This document shows positions 24,701 to 35,289 of a stretch of DNA of 64,000 nt, piece by piece. Made by a program: the position numbers and the translations under genes. Each line of letters opens with the position of its first letter. The first letter of the stretch is position 1. Below the pieces are notes generated by a model, which saw nothing but the letters and a program-made list of their open reading frames with translations, made no database searches and was not told the origin of the DNA. Source of the DNA: Carex sylvatica (taxonomy: Eukaryota > Streptophyta > Magnoliopsida > Poales > Cyperaceae); contig CAXKVR010000099.1 of NCBI GenBank assembly GCA_964058845.1, forward strand, positions 124,001 to 188,000, in the 5' to 3' direction.

Positions 24701-27546
24701 TAATTATCCTCTAGTCTTTATCTTGTGCCTTGAGCACCTTAATATGAACTAAAAGAGATCAGTTTGATAATGTTAGCATGGTTTGGAAACTCAGCCAAAT
24801 CCAAATTGTGTTGGCCAAGTTGGACCTCGACAAGCTGATTTTCATTCAGTTTACTTGCTCTTGTATTTTGTATTGGAACCTTGGTTGTTTGACAAAAATC
24901 TGTTGGATTTTTACACACGTGGTAAACTTAAAACACTAATAAGGCTCTATTAGAGTAAGATCTAAATAGAATTTAATTCAATTTCATAGAAATGAGATGA
25001 AATGAGCTTATATTTTTAATTTTTTTTTTTTTTAAAACTTCAAAAAGAAGAAGAGAGGATTCAGTTTCAAACCAACAAGAAAAGATAAAAAGAACATTCA
25101 GTTCCAATAAAACATTTCTCCTCTGCTTTGTGCCTCAACACCATGAAGGAAATGTGAAGCAGAGTGGATGATGATGGTTATTGGTCATTTCGCCTAATCG
25201 AGATCAATCCTCACCAAATAACAACCTTTTTCATAGGATTTCATACCAAATTGCTCTGAGGTCTAAATTAAATAATTTCTCTTTGCTATATCATTTCTTA
25301 TCATGAGCAGTCAAACCCCAAAATAACTTTTGTGTGTCAGCAAAAACACAGAAGTTTGCCAAAAGAGCCTAAAGGGTACGTATTTTACTAAAAAATCTGT
25401 TCTTATTACTTAATTTGAGAGACATTAATGGAAGAGTACCGCTCAAAGATAATTTCTGAGAAAGGAGTAATTATCTGTTGAATGTTGTCTAGACTTTTTA
25501 TTATATTTTTGCTTATAATAAAGGTAACAATAGTTTTTTCTTTAGTATGCAAATAGATTTTTCTATCAACATGCAGTGTGGTGCATTAGATTAGTTCTCA
25601 TGAATTGTCATACTAACAGTCACTTTGAATAGAGAACATTCTTGCAAATATTTTTCACCAGAAAGCTACTGGACAAGAGTTTGGTAATAAATAATACTAG
25701 AAACAAAAAAATCAATGTTGTAGAAAACAAAAAAGTTTGAACAATCAATCAAATTTATTCAAGCTTTAATCATATTGCCGTGTTTTGATTAATAGTGATG
25801 CATGAGAACACTCAATAACATTTTGTTGAAACATTATGTTAAATGGGTTATGTAACTTATTTTTTCTGGTTAACTTTAATTTTCTACCAATTGTGATGCC
25901 TTAATCCTCCTCCATATTGGAATTACTTTATTACTGGTGTATAAAGGTCATTTTGTTTTCTACTAACAGTAAAATATTGTGGCAACTATATTAATTTCAA
26001 TGATTTTACAACTGAAAAATGCAGCTGATTAATCCAGCAGAGACATTTGGGGGCATTATGATAGACTACTCGTAAGAGAAGAATGTTAACCACTTTTGAT
26101 TATATTATTTAATCAAAATACAATATAATTGAGCACATTTATAATTGGATACAGATGTGTAGAATGCACATCAGCTGCAATACAGGGTCTGACTGCATTT
26201 CGAAAGCTATATCCAGTTCACCGTAGGAGAGATATCGATGCCAGCATCAGAAAAGCTGTCAACTATATTGAATCAATTCAACACCCGGATGGTTCATGGT
26301 TTGAATATTCTGATTTTTTTTTAATTCAGTTTTATTTTAGAAGTCTGCAATTACCATTGAAGTTTTAGAAAGATGTAATTTCTCGTAGATTTCATGATAT
26401 ATATATATTTTTTTTTTTTGTGTAAAGTTGGAGGTCAAACCATCCAATGATTTCATGATATTAATTGTCATGCTTGATTGTTTGTTTAACAGGTATGGTT
26501 CATGGGCAGTTTGTTTCACATATGGAACATGGTTTGGAGTTAAAGGATTAATAGCAGCAGGAAAGACGTACGAAAACAATGCATCTTTAAGAAAAGCGTG
26601 TGATTTCTTGCTTTCTAAAGAATTGCCTTCTGGCGGTTGGGGTGAGAGCTATCTGTCATGCCAAGATAAGGTACTTGTGCATGAATTGCCACAAAATGAT
26701 TTAGATATTGGATCCATATGCTTGGTATCCTGCCCTTTTATACGTACTAAGAACTAGCAAGTACAATATAATAACATGCATGTGAAGATGGAATGGAATT
26801 AAGAAAAGTGTTGATTAGACAATGGTTTTATTGTCTGTGATTGAGAAAGGTTTATACAAATCTGGAAGGGAACAAGGCTCACGCAGTGAACACCGGATGG
26901 GCTATGTTGGCTCTTATTGATGCTGGCCAGGTATTCTTTTCTTTTTTTTTTGTTTCCTTTGCTGGTTGAAGTAATACAGCTTCCATAATTTATTTATCAG
27001 TTTTAGGGGATTTCTAAATGCACAAGTTTTTACGCTACAATGTCATGGCTACTTAAGAATTAATAATACAAATTATGTTCAAACTAGAATCATTGATCTT
27101 GACATATCAGGTATGTAACCTTATTAGTTATTAGCACACCTAATCCATCCCTAAAAATTACTATAGTATCAACTCATTGCCTGCGCTTGTTGGTTAGGCT
27201 GGTAGAGACCCAATGCCATTGCACAAGGCAGCAAAAGTTTTGATCAACTTACAAATGGAGAATGGAGAGTTCCCTCAGCAAGTATGTGCACCTCTGTTCT
27301 CCTAGTTTATTATCAATAATAGAAATAGTTCATTTCCACAGCAGCCTTTCATCATTTTTTTTTTTTTTATCATTCTGCTTACAGTTAGGCCCTTTCCATT
27401 TTAATGTTTGTGAATGGTAGGAGATAATGGGGGTGTTCAACCAAAATTGCATGATTAGCTACTCGCAATATCGCAACATATTTCCAATATGGGCTCTTGG
27501 TGAATACCGTTGTCGTGTATTACATGCCGAAAAGAGAATTTGGTAG
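17292..27546 (+). CDS. Oxidosqualene cyclase, cycloartenol-synthase clade, with altered product-control residues
   Basis: Seventeen exons with GT-AG borders join in frame to 761 residues: 17292-17489, 22170-22355, 22444-22533, 22608-22802, 22921-23005, 23170-23336, 23463-23651, 23793-24029, 24127-24249, 24327-24425, 24629-24685, 26025-26071, 26155-26298, 26493-26670, 26850-26930, 27198-27281, 27421-27546. The family cyclises 2,3-oxidosqualene on ER membranes. [12 protein letters not shown] repeats, LWCHCR (254-259), Tyr118, His257, Tyr532 and the protonating Asp483 mark the cycloartenol synthase clade. Numbering matches Arabidopsis CAS1 through this region. However, Tyr410 is His, His477 is Gln, Ile481 is Ala, and the DCTAE motif reads DCTTE. 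A specialised triterpene product is inferred. Intron 1 is 4.7 kb and full of fold-back elements. No stop or frameshift is seen. Confidence 0.95.
17700..18127. mobile_element. Fold-back element in OSC intron 1, no. 1 (core family 1)
   Basis: The ends are GGTTGGCTATACTTGCAGAA and a complementary GTAGCCAACC. The arms meet in a hairpin around AAGCCATTGTTGGATC. The core GGAGACCAAATTTTATATTT is shared with neighbouring elements while the terminal module is its own. TA and GA microsatellites flank it. Confidence 0.75.
18149..18558. mobile_element. Fold-back element in OSC intron 1, no. 2 (core family 2)
   Basis: The ends are GAGTAGAACTAGG and CCTAGTTCTACT, with a CACCAAACACTTTGGTGAG palindrome near the right end and its partner near the left. 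It is homologous to the element at 15257-15643. It is flanked on both sides by runs of TA. Confidence 0.78.
18590..18997. mobile_element. Fold-back element in OSC intron 1, no. 3 (core family 1)
   Basis: The ends are AGTTGGGCTATGG and CCGTAGCCCAACT. Subterminal GCGAAGTAAAGTGAA pairs with TTCGCTTTACTTC. It shares the family 1 core and is the complete version of the half copy at 12785-13057. Confidence 0.78.
19031..19635. mobile_element. Fold-back element in OSC intron 1, no. 4, interrupted by a family R repeat
   Basis: The arms contain ATCACGTGATTCAAAGTCC and its complement near 19570, with the family 1 core inside. About 190 bp of family R sequence (about 19047-19235) interrupts the left end, so that repeat inserted later. 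The ends read AAGGCTACCATACATTGC and TACATTGCAATGTACTGTAG. Confidence 0.65.
19650..19805. mobile_element. Half fold-back copy in OSC intron 1, no. 5 (core family 1)
   Basis: Only one arm remains. It runs from the core (ATATTAATATGGAGAACAAG) to a terminal module, CATAGCACCCTAGCCTTAC, that differs from the other copies. Confidence 0.55.
19849..20255. mobile_element. Fold-back element in OSC intron 1, no. 6 (core family 1)
   Basis: The ends pair GTGGCTAATATGCTTTCGG with CCGAAAGCATATTAGTCAC. A second inverted block, GACCGAAGTGCTTACGGTCC, pairs near 20205. (GA)n on the left and (CT)n on the right extend the palindrome. Confidence 0.8.
20293..20705. mobile_element. Fold-back element in OSC intron 1, no. 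7 (core family 1)
   Basis: The ends contain GAGCCATGGCTCACC and GGCTCACCC, with the family 1 core inside and a hairpin around 20480-20540. A TA run borders it on the left and a CT run on the right. Confidence 0.7.
20706..22169. other. Remainder of OSC intron 1
   Basis: AT-rich intron sequence in which the only recognisable feature is the trinucleotide microsatellite at 21556-21750. Confidence 0.5.
21556..21750. repeat. Compound trinucleotide microsatellite (TTA/ATC/ATT)n
   Basis: GATTAT, CATCAT and ATTATT runs follow one another, including an uninterrupted (ATC) tract near 21670-21700. Translations rich in Tyr/His and Asp/Asn come from this repeat and are not proteins. Confidence 0.9.
24686..26024. 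other. Long intron 11 of the OSC gene
   Basis: A 1.34-kb intron between the exon ending at YAWME (24685) and the one starting LINPAETFG (26025). I see no transposon termini or coding sequence in it. Confidence 0.55.
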
Positions 27547-28894
27547 CTTGGTATCTATTTTATTTGATCCTAGCTTCTCCACAAGGTTTGTCTGACAATC
27601 TCTGCTTGGAAATTGTCTGATTGTTATTATGCATTCTAGAAGCAAATTTTATGTGTACAAGAAATCAAATTTTAGGACCTTGTTATTATTTTTCTTTTAT
27701 GCATTTCGTGTTTTCCATTCAGGATTGGGAAGTTTGCTAGGTACCGCTGGTTCTCTATCTAATTGCTGTGTTTTAGACAGGATATTGTTGGAGAGATGCA
27801 ATAAAAATTGTCTTTTCTTTTAATGCAAATGTTGTCGACCCTGTTTTGTTTTTGCAATTAGTCACAATTAATAGCATTAATATGAAGGATTGGTATCAAA
27901 ATAAATCTGATCTATTTGTGAAAACACGGATCCATCATGTTCTATATTTTAGTACAATTTTCAATTTAGAATCTAGATTGGTGAGGGATTTTGGAATGAT
28001 ATAATTTTATTTAACAATCGTATTGTCATAAGAAAAATTCTACGTTACCAATATATTTATTGTGTTCGTGGTCTCGGATTGTGTTGGATTGGGTCTTTGA
28101 TTGAGCAAACTTGACTAGGCCTCATTTGGACTGGGGTAAATATACTATTCGTGGCGATCTAGTGGTTGCTAGCAATGTTCATTTAATATTAGCCCAGTAA
28201 ATATTTGTATAAATAGGCAATGTATAGTTGTTCCTGACAGCACTTACAATGCGAAGCGGAGCGCGTCCGATGCACATCAGATCAAAATCGGTTTGATGTC
28301 TTCTTGGAACCGTCATATTTGCAAACAATTAATCTACACGAACTTTGAAGTGGCATGCCCAAATTTTGTATTGAATCAGACGATTCCAAACGGACACTGG
28401 ATTAATTTGGTCTGATGATCATCAGACACCCTCCGTTCAAGGGCTCCCCTTACATTGAACTTTTAATTATATATTTTTATTAAATATGACATTTTTTTCC
28501 AATTTTTTAGATAGTACGAGAATTTCATAATTTGCAAATATTTTTGAAAAAGAAATCATATTTTAATTTTCACGTGGATAAAAATTATGAATTCTGGACT
28601 GTTAATTGGTAATTCCACATTGGGCTTCTAATTTTAATTTGTAATCCAATGTAGCAATTTTTAATTAAATTTAAAAATAGAGATACTTTAAGTTGTTTTT
28701 TTTTTTTTTTTTTTTTCTATAACAGATATTAACAATATGCCTATATTCTTCTACTGAACTATGATGTGTGTCACTTTCAAAACAGATCAGAAGCATCATA
28801 TCATTATCCGGTTTAATATTGGACTAAATTTTGACTTTTGACTTCTGTATAAACTTTCCAATTACGCAAGGACTTGTTCAAAATTAATTATCTG

Positions 28895-28902
28895 TATAAA
28901 AA
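28895..28902 (+). promoter_or_regulatory. Candidate TATA box of peptide gene 1
   Basis: TATAAAAA lies about 140 bases before the favoured start codon, giving a leader of roughly 110 bases. A nearer alternative is TACAAATA at 28965. Both are conserved in the duplicated copy upstream of peptide gene 2. Confidence 0.3.
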
Positions 28903-29038
28903 AGTGCATTCCAATCTTGATTCTTGACAAACAGGGGCACACTCCGAGAACGCCCAACTGCCACTACAAATAGCTTTGAGATTCAAAATTTCAAAACATT
29001 CACATCCTCATAAAAAATTGCAAGTCATATACATACAC

Positions 29039-29200
29039 ATGCTAGTTTCGATGGAGATGTACCGGCATAGAGACATTTTGGTGATGGCTATTATGGTTTC
29101 TTCTTTTCTCTTGCTTATGGGTTCAACCATGGCGAGAATGGACCCACAACCATGGCGAGTTTGCAATAGAGATGGTGTATGTATTCATCCACATCATTAG
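29039..29200 (+). CDS. Small secreted peptide 1, C-x5-C-x-x-P-H-H type, unknown family
   Basis: A 53-residue frame starts at MLVSMEMYRHRDI; ATGs at 29051 and 29057 are alternatives. The first ATG is favoured because the block M-L-x-x-x-x-M-Y-x-H-R-D is shared by all three tandem copies. A hydrophobic signal segment (ILVMAIMVSSFLLLMGS) is followed by a probable cut after Ala in STMAR. The mature tail of about 21 residues ends VCNRDGVCIHPHH, with two Cys spaced C-x5-C, then x-x-Pro-His-His. No described peptide family is recognised; an apoplastic signal or defence peptide is inference. The frame could be non-coding, but three related copies and unlinked relatives with the same layout argue for a gene. 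It lies 1.5 kb after the OSC on the same strand. Confidence 0.65.
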   Translation: MLVSMEMYRHRDILVMAIMVSSFLLLMGSTMARMDPQPWRVCNRDGVCIHPHH

Positions 29201-29391
29201 TAGTATTTGGGGAGCCCATATAATTTTGGTCATTCAAATGTTGGTCTGTAATTTTCTCAGAATTTTACAAGGATAAGGGAAGAAATCAAATTGTGTTAGA
29301 AAGAATTTTCCCTAATACATGGCGTTATTGAGCTAAAGTTGTAGTTCATAAACAATAGTATTATTTTTTACTGATATATATGTTTACATTA

Positions 29392-29846
29392 ATTGTTGCC
29401 CTGTAATTAGTATCATTGTTCATATTACTGTTACCATGCATGGCAGAGCTACCTCCTCTAGCCAAGTTTACAAACCCCGTCGATATGATGCTTGCAATTA
29501 TCCACACATTAATTAGTATGTATATACTTGATTCCAGCGAGATCATTATGTAACTGCTGATGTAGTATTAAGCTTTATGAGGAATTATAAGAGTAATTTC
29601 ATCGAACACCTTGCGGACATACACCAATACTCGAGTAAATGAAGAAATGTGAAAGACACAAAACCCAAAACTCTAAACCCTAAACCCTAAACCTTGAAAA
29701 AAAAAAGCATGAAGAAAAAACACTTTTGTTCAATTGACTTCACCCCTCATATAGAGGCCACGGTTTGCCTTTTAATCAAAAGAAAAAAAAAAAACAGTGG
29801 CGATTTGGAAGATTTCCGCTACTAACCAAATAATTCAATTTGGTCT
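29392..29846. other. Spacer before the LINE fragment, with a short telomere-like motif
   Basis: Apart from the AAACCCTAAACCCTAAACC-type motif at 29673-29693, nothing recognisable is seen. The sequence from about 29790 may be 5' LINE remnant. Confidence 0.4.
29673..29693. repeat. Short interstitial telomere-like motif
   Basis: About three units of CCCTAAA, the plant telomere repeat. It is too short to be a relic telomere and is most likely a telo-box or a chance repair insertion. Confidence 0.5.
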
Positions 29847-31532
29847 TTGGCCATATTTTTGGCTTCACCGTCAACCGTACGTATACACAATTTGACTATT
29901 GCAGTCAAGCAACAGCTGATTCCAAATTCGGTGATTAATGAAATAACTTCTATTATCCGAAGATTTTTCTGGGGCAAAGTGGAGAAGCGGCGATATTTGG
30001 CATATGTCGCTTGGGAAAAAATTACAATGCCGGTAGAGATGGGTGGGCTCGGAGTGCGTGATCTACAAGCAATGAATGAAAGCCTTCTCATGAAATTTCT
30101 GTGGAGATTGGCCGCAGGTTCGGAGGCACAGTGGGTGAAATTAGTAAAAGCTAAGTATTTTCCGAGGAGTGAATTGTGGCATAGCAAAAGAGATTATAAT
30201 TGCACCGGGTTTTGGAAAAGTATGATGCGTCTCAGGAGTGTTCTAGAGCCATGGGTGCAGTGGAATATAGGCAATGGAGAGAGTTGTGGGGCCTTCTCAC
30301 AACCCTGGTTTCAAGGGGCTTTGGAGTCAAAACCGACAGATGAAACTCAGCGGCACTTGGTTGTCAGAGATTTGCTTGATGTCCAAAGTGGAAATTGGGA
30401 TGTAGATCAGCTCTCTCATCTGTTCGGTTATGTGAAGTGCATGGAAATCATTTCAAATATTGATCCTCCTTCGCATGGTGCTTCTGAAGATAAGCTGATT
30501 TTCAAAAAAGGTAGCAATGGCATGCATTCGGTTAAGATGGGATACACACTGTTGAGAAATCCACAGGTGAGTCCGTGCATTGGAACACAAGAACTGTGGG
30601 AAGCTGTTTGGCGTAAGGGAGAAGTGTTACCTAGAATCAGATTGTTTGTTTGGAAATTGCTGCATAAGGCTGTGCCTCTAGCAAAAACCATGCATCGTCG
30701 GTTCCCACATCAAAGCCCGGTGTGTGTGACGTGTGGTAGGGAGAAGGAAGACGCATCTCATCTATTGCATCTATGCCCCTTCTCTAGGGCATGCTTCCTA
30801 GCAGGACCGTTAGGTATGAGAACGGAAGGATTTGGTGGTGAATTTGTGCAAGTGCTACATACAGTTTTGGAAATGCTTGATGACGACCAGTGGCTTCTAT
30901 ATGTAAACTCGGCATGGGCCCTATGGAGATGTAGAAATGATAGAATTTATGAGGGTAAACATCCTGACTTTTCTCAGTTTATGATTTATCTCAATGCTAT
31001 AAATGGGGAATCAAAGATTGCTTCTACACGCAAGTTTTGTGTGATGCCGGGTCGGGCTCAAGGCGAGATCTTAAGTTCAGAGGTGCAAAATGACTATAAT
31101 TGTTTCTTGGATGGGTCATGGGATGAGGGGTGGGCGGGAGGAATTGGAGTTGTTGTGTGGTATAAAGAGGAAATGATTCTATATCAATCCAAGGCAGTAA
31201 AGTGTTGTTGCTCACTTCAGGTGGAGGCCACAGCCCTCAGAGAGTCGATTCTGTTGGTGATTAAACTTGGAATAGCCTCTTGCTCCTTCTTTTCAGATTG
31301 CCCCACATTGGTAAAAGCTGTTTCGAATCCACATCCCCCAGTAGATGCAGAATGGCGTGCGTTCGAGAAAGTGCTAGAAAGTTGGAAGCTGTTACAAGAA
31401 AATCTCTCTTTCTCATGTAATTATATTCAAAGATGTCAGAACGATATGGCCGATAAGTTAGCAAAGATTGGGAGGATAAACAGATGGGATCACTCAGGAT
31501 ATACGTTTCCTTGTTTTAAAAATTTAATGTAG
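29847..31532 (+). pseudogene. LINE (non-LTR retrotransposon) fragment: zf-RVT and RNase H domains
   Basis: One open frame of 561 residues covers only the C-terminal part of a plant L1-type ORF2. Residues about 1-200 are the post-RT region (RRFFWGK, VCWEKI-like AWEKITMP, MGGLGVRDL). Residues about 250-330 form the zf-RVT domain (LWEAVWR, RLFVWKLLHKAVPL, CVTCGREKEDASHLLHLCP). Residues about 410-545 are a plant RNase H with Asp in FLDGSW, Glu in QVEATALRES, Asp in FFSDCPTLVKAV and the final Asp in NDMADKLAK. The endonuclease and the reverse transcriptase YADD core are absent, so it cannot move alone. The open frame suggests either recent insertion or a co-opted RNase H protein. It separates the two tandem copies. 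Confidence 0.88.
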
Positions 31533-31676
31533 CAGGGCAGGGTAGACAATATAGAAAGGGCTTGTGTGATGATTTCATTTTCTGGGATGTAACAACCTAC
31601 GGGTTTCTGATAACAAAATAAAAAATAAAAAATAGAAATAATTTATTTCCAAAGCAGCCTTTCAACAATTTTTTTT

Positions 31677-33238
31677 AGGGAAATTTACCTCCGTGTCACT
31701 CCAAAACTTAAAAATTATCAAATTGCCACCTCAAAACTTAAAATTACTTATTTTCCACCCTAAAATTATCAAAATTATCAAATTAGCACAATATACATCT
31801 AATATACATATTTAATTAAAATTATTATGAAAAATATTGTATAATAAAACGTATTTTCCAAAATACCCTTCAAGAACACATGAAATTTTTTCTCTCTATC
31901 TTTCTCTCTTCCTCTCTTATGCCTCTATCTCTCTTTCTCTCAATCTCTCTTACGCCTCTTTCTCTCTCTCTCTCTCTTTCTCTCTTTCATAGCATAGAAA
32001 GAATGACCAACCTACCTATTAAATAACCTCTAATGTTTTCCGAATCATTGACAACTTGTTTCTGAGAACTTGAAAACAATATATTGTTTAATTAATTAAT
32101 TTAATTGATATTAACTGCATATCTAAATCAGGGCGCAGGTGGTGGGATGGCCACCAATTCAGGTGAAAACCAAGGCATCTGCCACAACTCAGGTGAAAAC
32201 CAAGGACGAGGCCTCTTCTGCGGGCCCCGAGCCGAAGCAGAACTCCTCTAACAGCTGCCCCTATGTCAAGGTCAGCATTGATGGACCCCCCTACCTCCGC
32301 AAAGTCGACTTGAAGCTCTTTAGCGGCTACAAGGAGCTCTCCATTGCACTGGAGAAGATGTTCAGTGACTTCACCAGTTGTCAGATTTTCTTTACTTCTT
32401 TTATTTATTTATTTATTTTTAATTTTGCATCCTTTGAATTAGTTTTAGCATGTTTAAAAAATGAGATTTGTATTATATCCACTGGATGGAATTCTTATTT
32501 CTGTTTTGAGGGGATACATCAAATTAGGTTTAGGATTGTACGTGAGATGGTAATTTTTTGGAGGGTAATGATCTCATTTTTCATTTTGCAAAGTTGTATG
32601 TAATATTTCAACATTTTGTTGGTAATTCATACTTGAGATAACTCCTTAAATTTTGTTGACAGAACCAATCGATGGTATTTTAACAAAATACTGGTAACTA
32701 AAAAGTGTGCAAAGTGATTCACACATGAATGTATGAACCCACTGGTTGAATTCTTTTTTTTTTCGTTAATTTTTTTTTACCTAAGGTTACAAAGCAGTTT
32801 GTATCAGTACTTTAGAATTACATTTTCCTGTTGTTGTGTTGATATGGCCTTAGGCAGAGGAAAATATGAGTCTGTTTCAGAGACACGAACCAAAGACCTG
32901 CTGAATAAGTCAGAGTATATTAGGCGAAGAGAAGGATTCGGGGTTAGACAAAATATTACTGGAAAGAGAGAAAGAGGGATAGAGGCATTAGAGAGGAAGA
33001 GAGAAAGATAGAGAGGCGAAATTTCATCTGTTCTTGAAAGGTATTTTGGGAAATACGAAAATACGTTTTGTCATACAATATTTTTCATAATAATTTTAAT
33101 TAAATATGTATATTAGATGTATGTTGTGGCAATTTGATAATTTTAATGATTTTAGGGTTGCAAATAAATAATTTTAAATTTTGGAGTGGCAATTTGATAA
33201 TTTTCAAGTTTTAGAGTGGCACGGAGGTAAATTTTCCT
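31677..33238. mobile_element. Pack-type TIR transposon (Mutator- or hAT-like) carrying an Aux/IAA exon
   Basis: Long terminal inverted repeats of about 270 bp (31677-31945 and 32955-33238) start AGGGAAATTTACCTCCGTG and end in the complement. Inner TIR parts are CT/GA-rich. The flanks are runs of seven to eight T, and the undisturbed homologous site at 27355-27368 is a 14-T run, so insertion into poly-T is clear but the exact target duplication is hidden. No transposase is present. The interior carries a GC-rich Aux/IAA exon (32132-32376). Long TIRs plus a captured host exon fit a Pack-MULE best. Confidence 0.88.
32132..32376 (+). pseudogene. Captured Aux/IAA exon 2 (degron and start of PB1 domain)
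   Basis: Bounded by a CAG acceptor and a phase-1 donor, this matches the canonical second exon of Aux/IAA genes. It begins [10 protein letters not shown], the domain II degron core recognised by TIR1/AFB auxin receptors. It then runs through a Ser/Lys linker into domain III ([19 protein letters not shown], then [16 protein letters not shown]). The EAR repression domain I and domain IV are absent. The linker holds a small duplication, QVKTK twice. Coding DNA is much richer in G and C than its surroundings, which marks it as foreign to the element. The open frame (82 residues) has no stop. Whether it is transcribed is unknown; a truncated product or small RNAs against donor genes are possible. 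Confidence 0.9.
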
Positions 33239-34227
33239 TTTTTTATCATACTGCTGATAAGATCTTACAGTTAAGCAAATTTTATGTGTACAAGAAATCA
33301 ACTTTTATTAGGACCTTGTTATTATTTTTATTTTATGCATTCCGTGTTTTCCATTCAGGATTGGGATTTGGGAAGTTTGCTAGGTACCGCTGTTCTCGAT
33401 TTAATTGCTGTGTTTTAGACAGGATATTAATATTGTTGGAGATATGTAATAAAAATTGTCTTTTCTTTTTGTGCAAATGTTGTCGGCCCTGTTTTGTTTT
33501 TTGCAATTAGTAACAACTAATAGCATTCATATGAAGGATTAGTATGAAAATACATCTGATCTGTTTGTGAAAACACGGATCCATGATGTTCTATATTTTA
33601 GTACAGTTTTCAATTTAGAATCTAGATTGATGAAGGATTTTCGAATGATTTAATTTTATTTAACAATCGTATTGTCATAAGAAAAATTCTACGTTATCCA
33701 TATATTTATTGTGTACGTTGTCTCGGATTGTGTTGGATTGGATCTTTGATTGAGCAAACTTGACTAGGTCTCATTTGGGCTGAGTTAAATATACTATCCG
33801 TGGAGATCTAGTGGTTGCTAGCAACGTTGTTTTAATATATATTAGCCGAGTAAATTTTTGTTTAAATGGGCAATGTATAGTTGTTCCTGACAGCACTTAC
33901 AATGGGAAGCGTAAATAAAAGTGGGGAAAGACATAGTATAATTGTTATTTTCAAATTGAAATTGGACTCGGTTTTGCATGTGCACAAGTCGGGAATTGCC
34001 GCTTTAAATGCAGATACAGTATGTATACAATTTAATTAGGCAAAGGGGGTACGGTGGGAATCTAGCAATCATATTTCTCACCAAACGTCCGATGCACATC
34101 AGATCAAAATCGGTTTGATGTCTTCTTGGAACCGTCCTATTTGCAAACACTTAATCTACACGAACTTTGAAGTGGCATGCGCAAATTTTGTATTGAATCA
34201 GATGATTTCAAACGGACACCGGACTGT

Positions 34228-34365
34228 CACAACAACAAGGTAGGCACCTTTCGCGAGAGAAAAAGTGCATTTATGATGGTACTCCGTCGCTAAAAGTATC
34301 GTCACTAATAGAAAAAGCACGTTTATGACAGTATTCCGTCGCGAAAAACCTACCTTCTTGTTGTG
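34228..34365. mobile_element. 138-bp CACTA-type MITE
   Basis: The ends are CACAACAACAAGGTAGG and CCTACCTTCTTGTTGTG, flanked by TGT on both sides (34225-34227 and 34366-34368). The sequence is absent from the homologous position in tandem copy 1 (near 28405), so it inserted after the duplication. An internal repeat, TTCCGTCGC, supports a palindromic structure. Confidence 0.88.
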
Positions 34366-35038
34366 TGTGGTCTGATGATTAATTATTAGACACCCTCCAT
34401 TCAAGGGCTCCCCCTTACATTGAACTTTTAATTATATATTTTAATTAAACGTGACATTTTTTTTTTCCAATTTTCGAGATAGTATGAGAATTTCATAATT
34501 TGCAAAAAAAAATTAAAAAGAAACCACATTTATAATTTTCACGTTGACAAAAATTATGAATTCTGGACTGTTAATTGGTAATTCCACATTGGGCTTCCAA
34601 TTTTAATTTGTAGTCCAACGTACCAATTTTTAATTAAATTTAAAAATAGAGATACTCTAAGTTATTTTTATTTTATTTTTGTATAACAGATATTAACAAA
34701 GTATATATTCTTCTACTGAACTATGAGGTGTGTCACTTTTAAAACAGATCAAGAGCATCATATCATTATCCGCTTTAATATTGCCTTTTGACTTTTGCCT
34801 TTTGACTTTAAAACAGATCAGGACTAAATTTTGACTTTTGACTTCTGTGTAAACTTTCCAATTACGCAAGGACTTGTGCAAAATTAATTATCTGTATAAA
34901 AAAGTGCATTCCAATCTTGACTCTTGACAAACAGGGGCACACTCCAATAACGCCCAACTGCCACTACAAATAGCTTTGAGATTCAAAATTTCAAAACATT
35001 CACATCCTCATAAAAAATTGCAAGTCATATACATACAC

Positions 35039-35170
35039 ATGCTAGTTTCGATGGAGATGTACCGGCATAGAGACATTTTGGTGATGGCTATTATGGTTTC
35101 TTCTTTTCTCTTGCTTATGGGTTCAACCATGGCGAGAATGAACCCATATTTGGTATGTAGTTTTCTCTGA
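35039..35170 (+). pseudogene. Small secreted peptide 2, copy with the cysteine core deleted
   Basis: It is identical to peptide 1 from MLVSMEMYRHRDI through the signal segment and MARM. A deletion of roughly 85-90 bp then fuses the frame to former 3' UTR, giving NPYLVCSFL and a stop. Both cysteines of the motif and the Pro-His-His tail are lost. The promoter and leader are nearly identical to copy 1. It would make a secreted 43-residue product without the family signature, so I treat it as a decayed duplicate. Confidence 0.7.
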
Positions 35171-35289
35171 ATTTTACAAGGATAAGGGAATCAAATTGTG
35201 CTGGAAAGAATTTTCCCTAATACATGGTGTTATTGAGCTAAATTTGTAGTTCATATGTAACAGTATTCTTCTTGACTGATATATCTATT

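Larger units (their letters stand above)
27327..29391. repeat. Tandem duplication, copy 1 (OSC 3' end plus peptide gene 1)
   Basis: The stretch from within OSC intron 16 to past peptide gene 1 is repeated at 31640-35292. Shared landmarks are AAGCAAATTTTATGTGTACA at 27642 and 33274, the CCGATGCACATCAGATC block, and the peptide gene with its promoter. Copy 1 keeps OSC exon 17. Copy 2 has lost about 230 bp that include it. Confidence 0.88.

Noticed and set aside
17292..27546. Calling the OSC simply cycloartenol synthase, beta-amyrin synthase or cucurbitadienol synthase
   Set aside because: The scaffold is of the CAS clade (LWCHCR, not MWCYCR), Tyr118 is not the Leu of cucurbitadienol synthases, and residues 410, 477 and 481 are not those of a standard CAS.
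29673..29693. Relic telomere
   Set aside because: Only about three CCCTAAA-type units and no further array.
32733..33011. 92-residue frame in the Pack-type element
   Set aside because: Runs from poly-T sequence into the GA-rich terminal repeat. A second captured fragment near 32850-32950 is possible but I cannot identify it.
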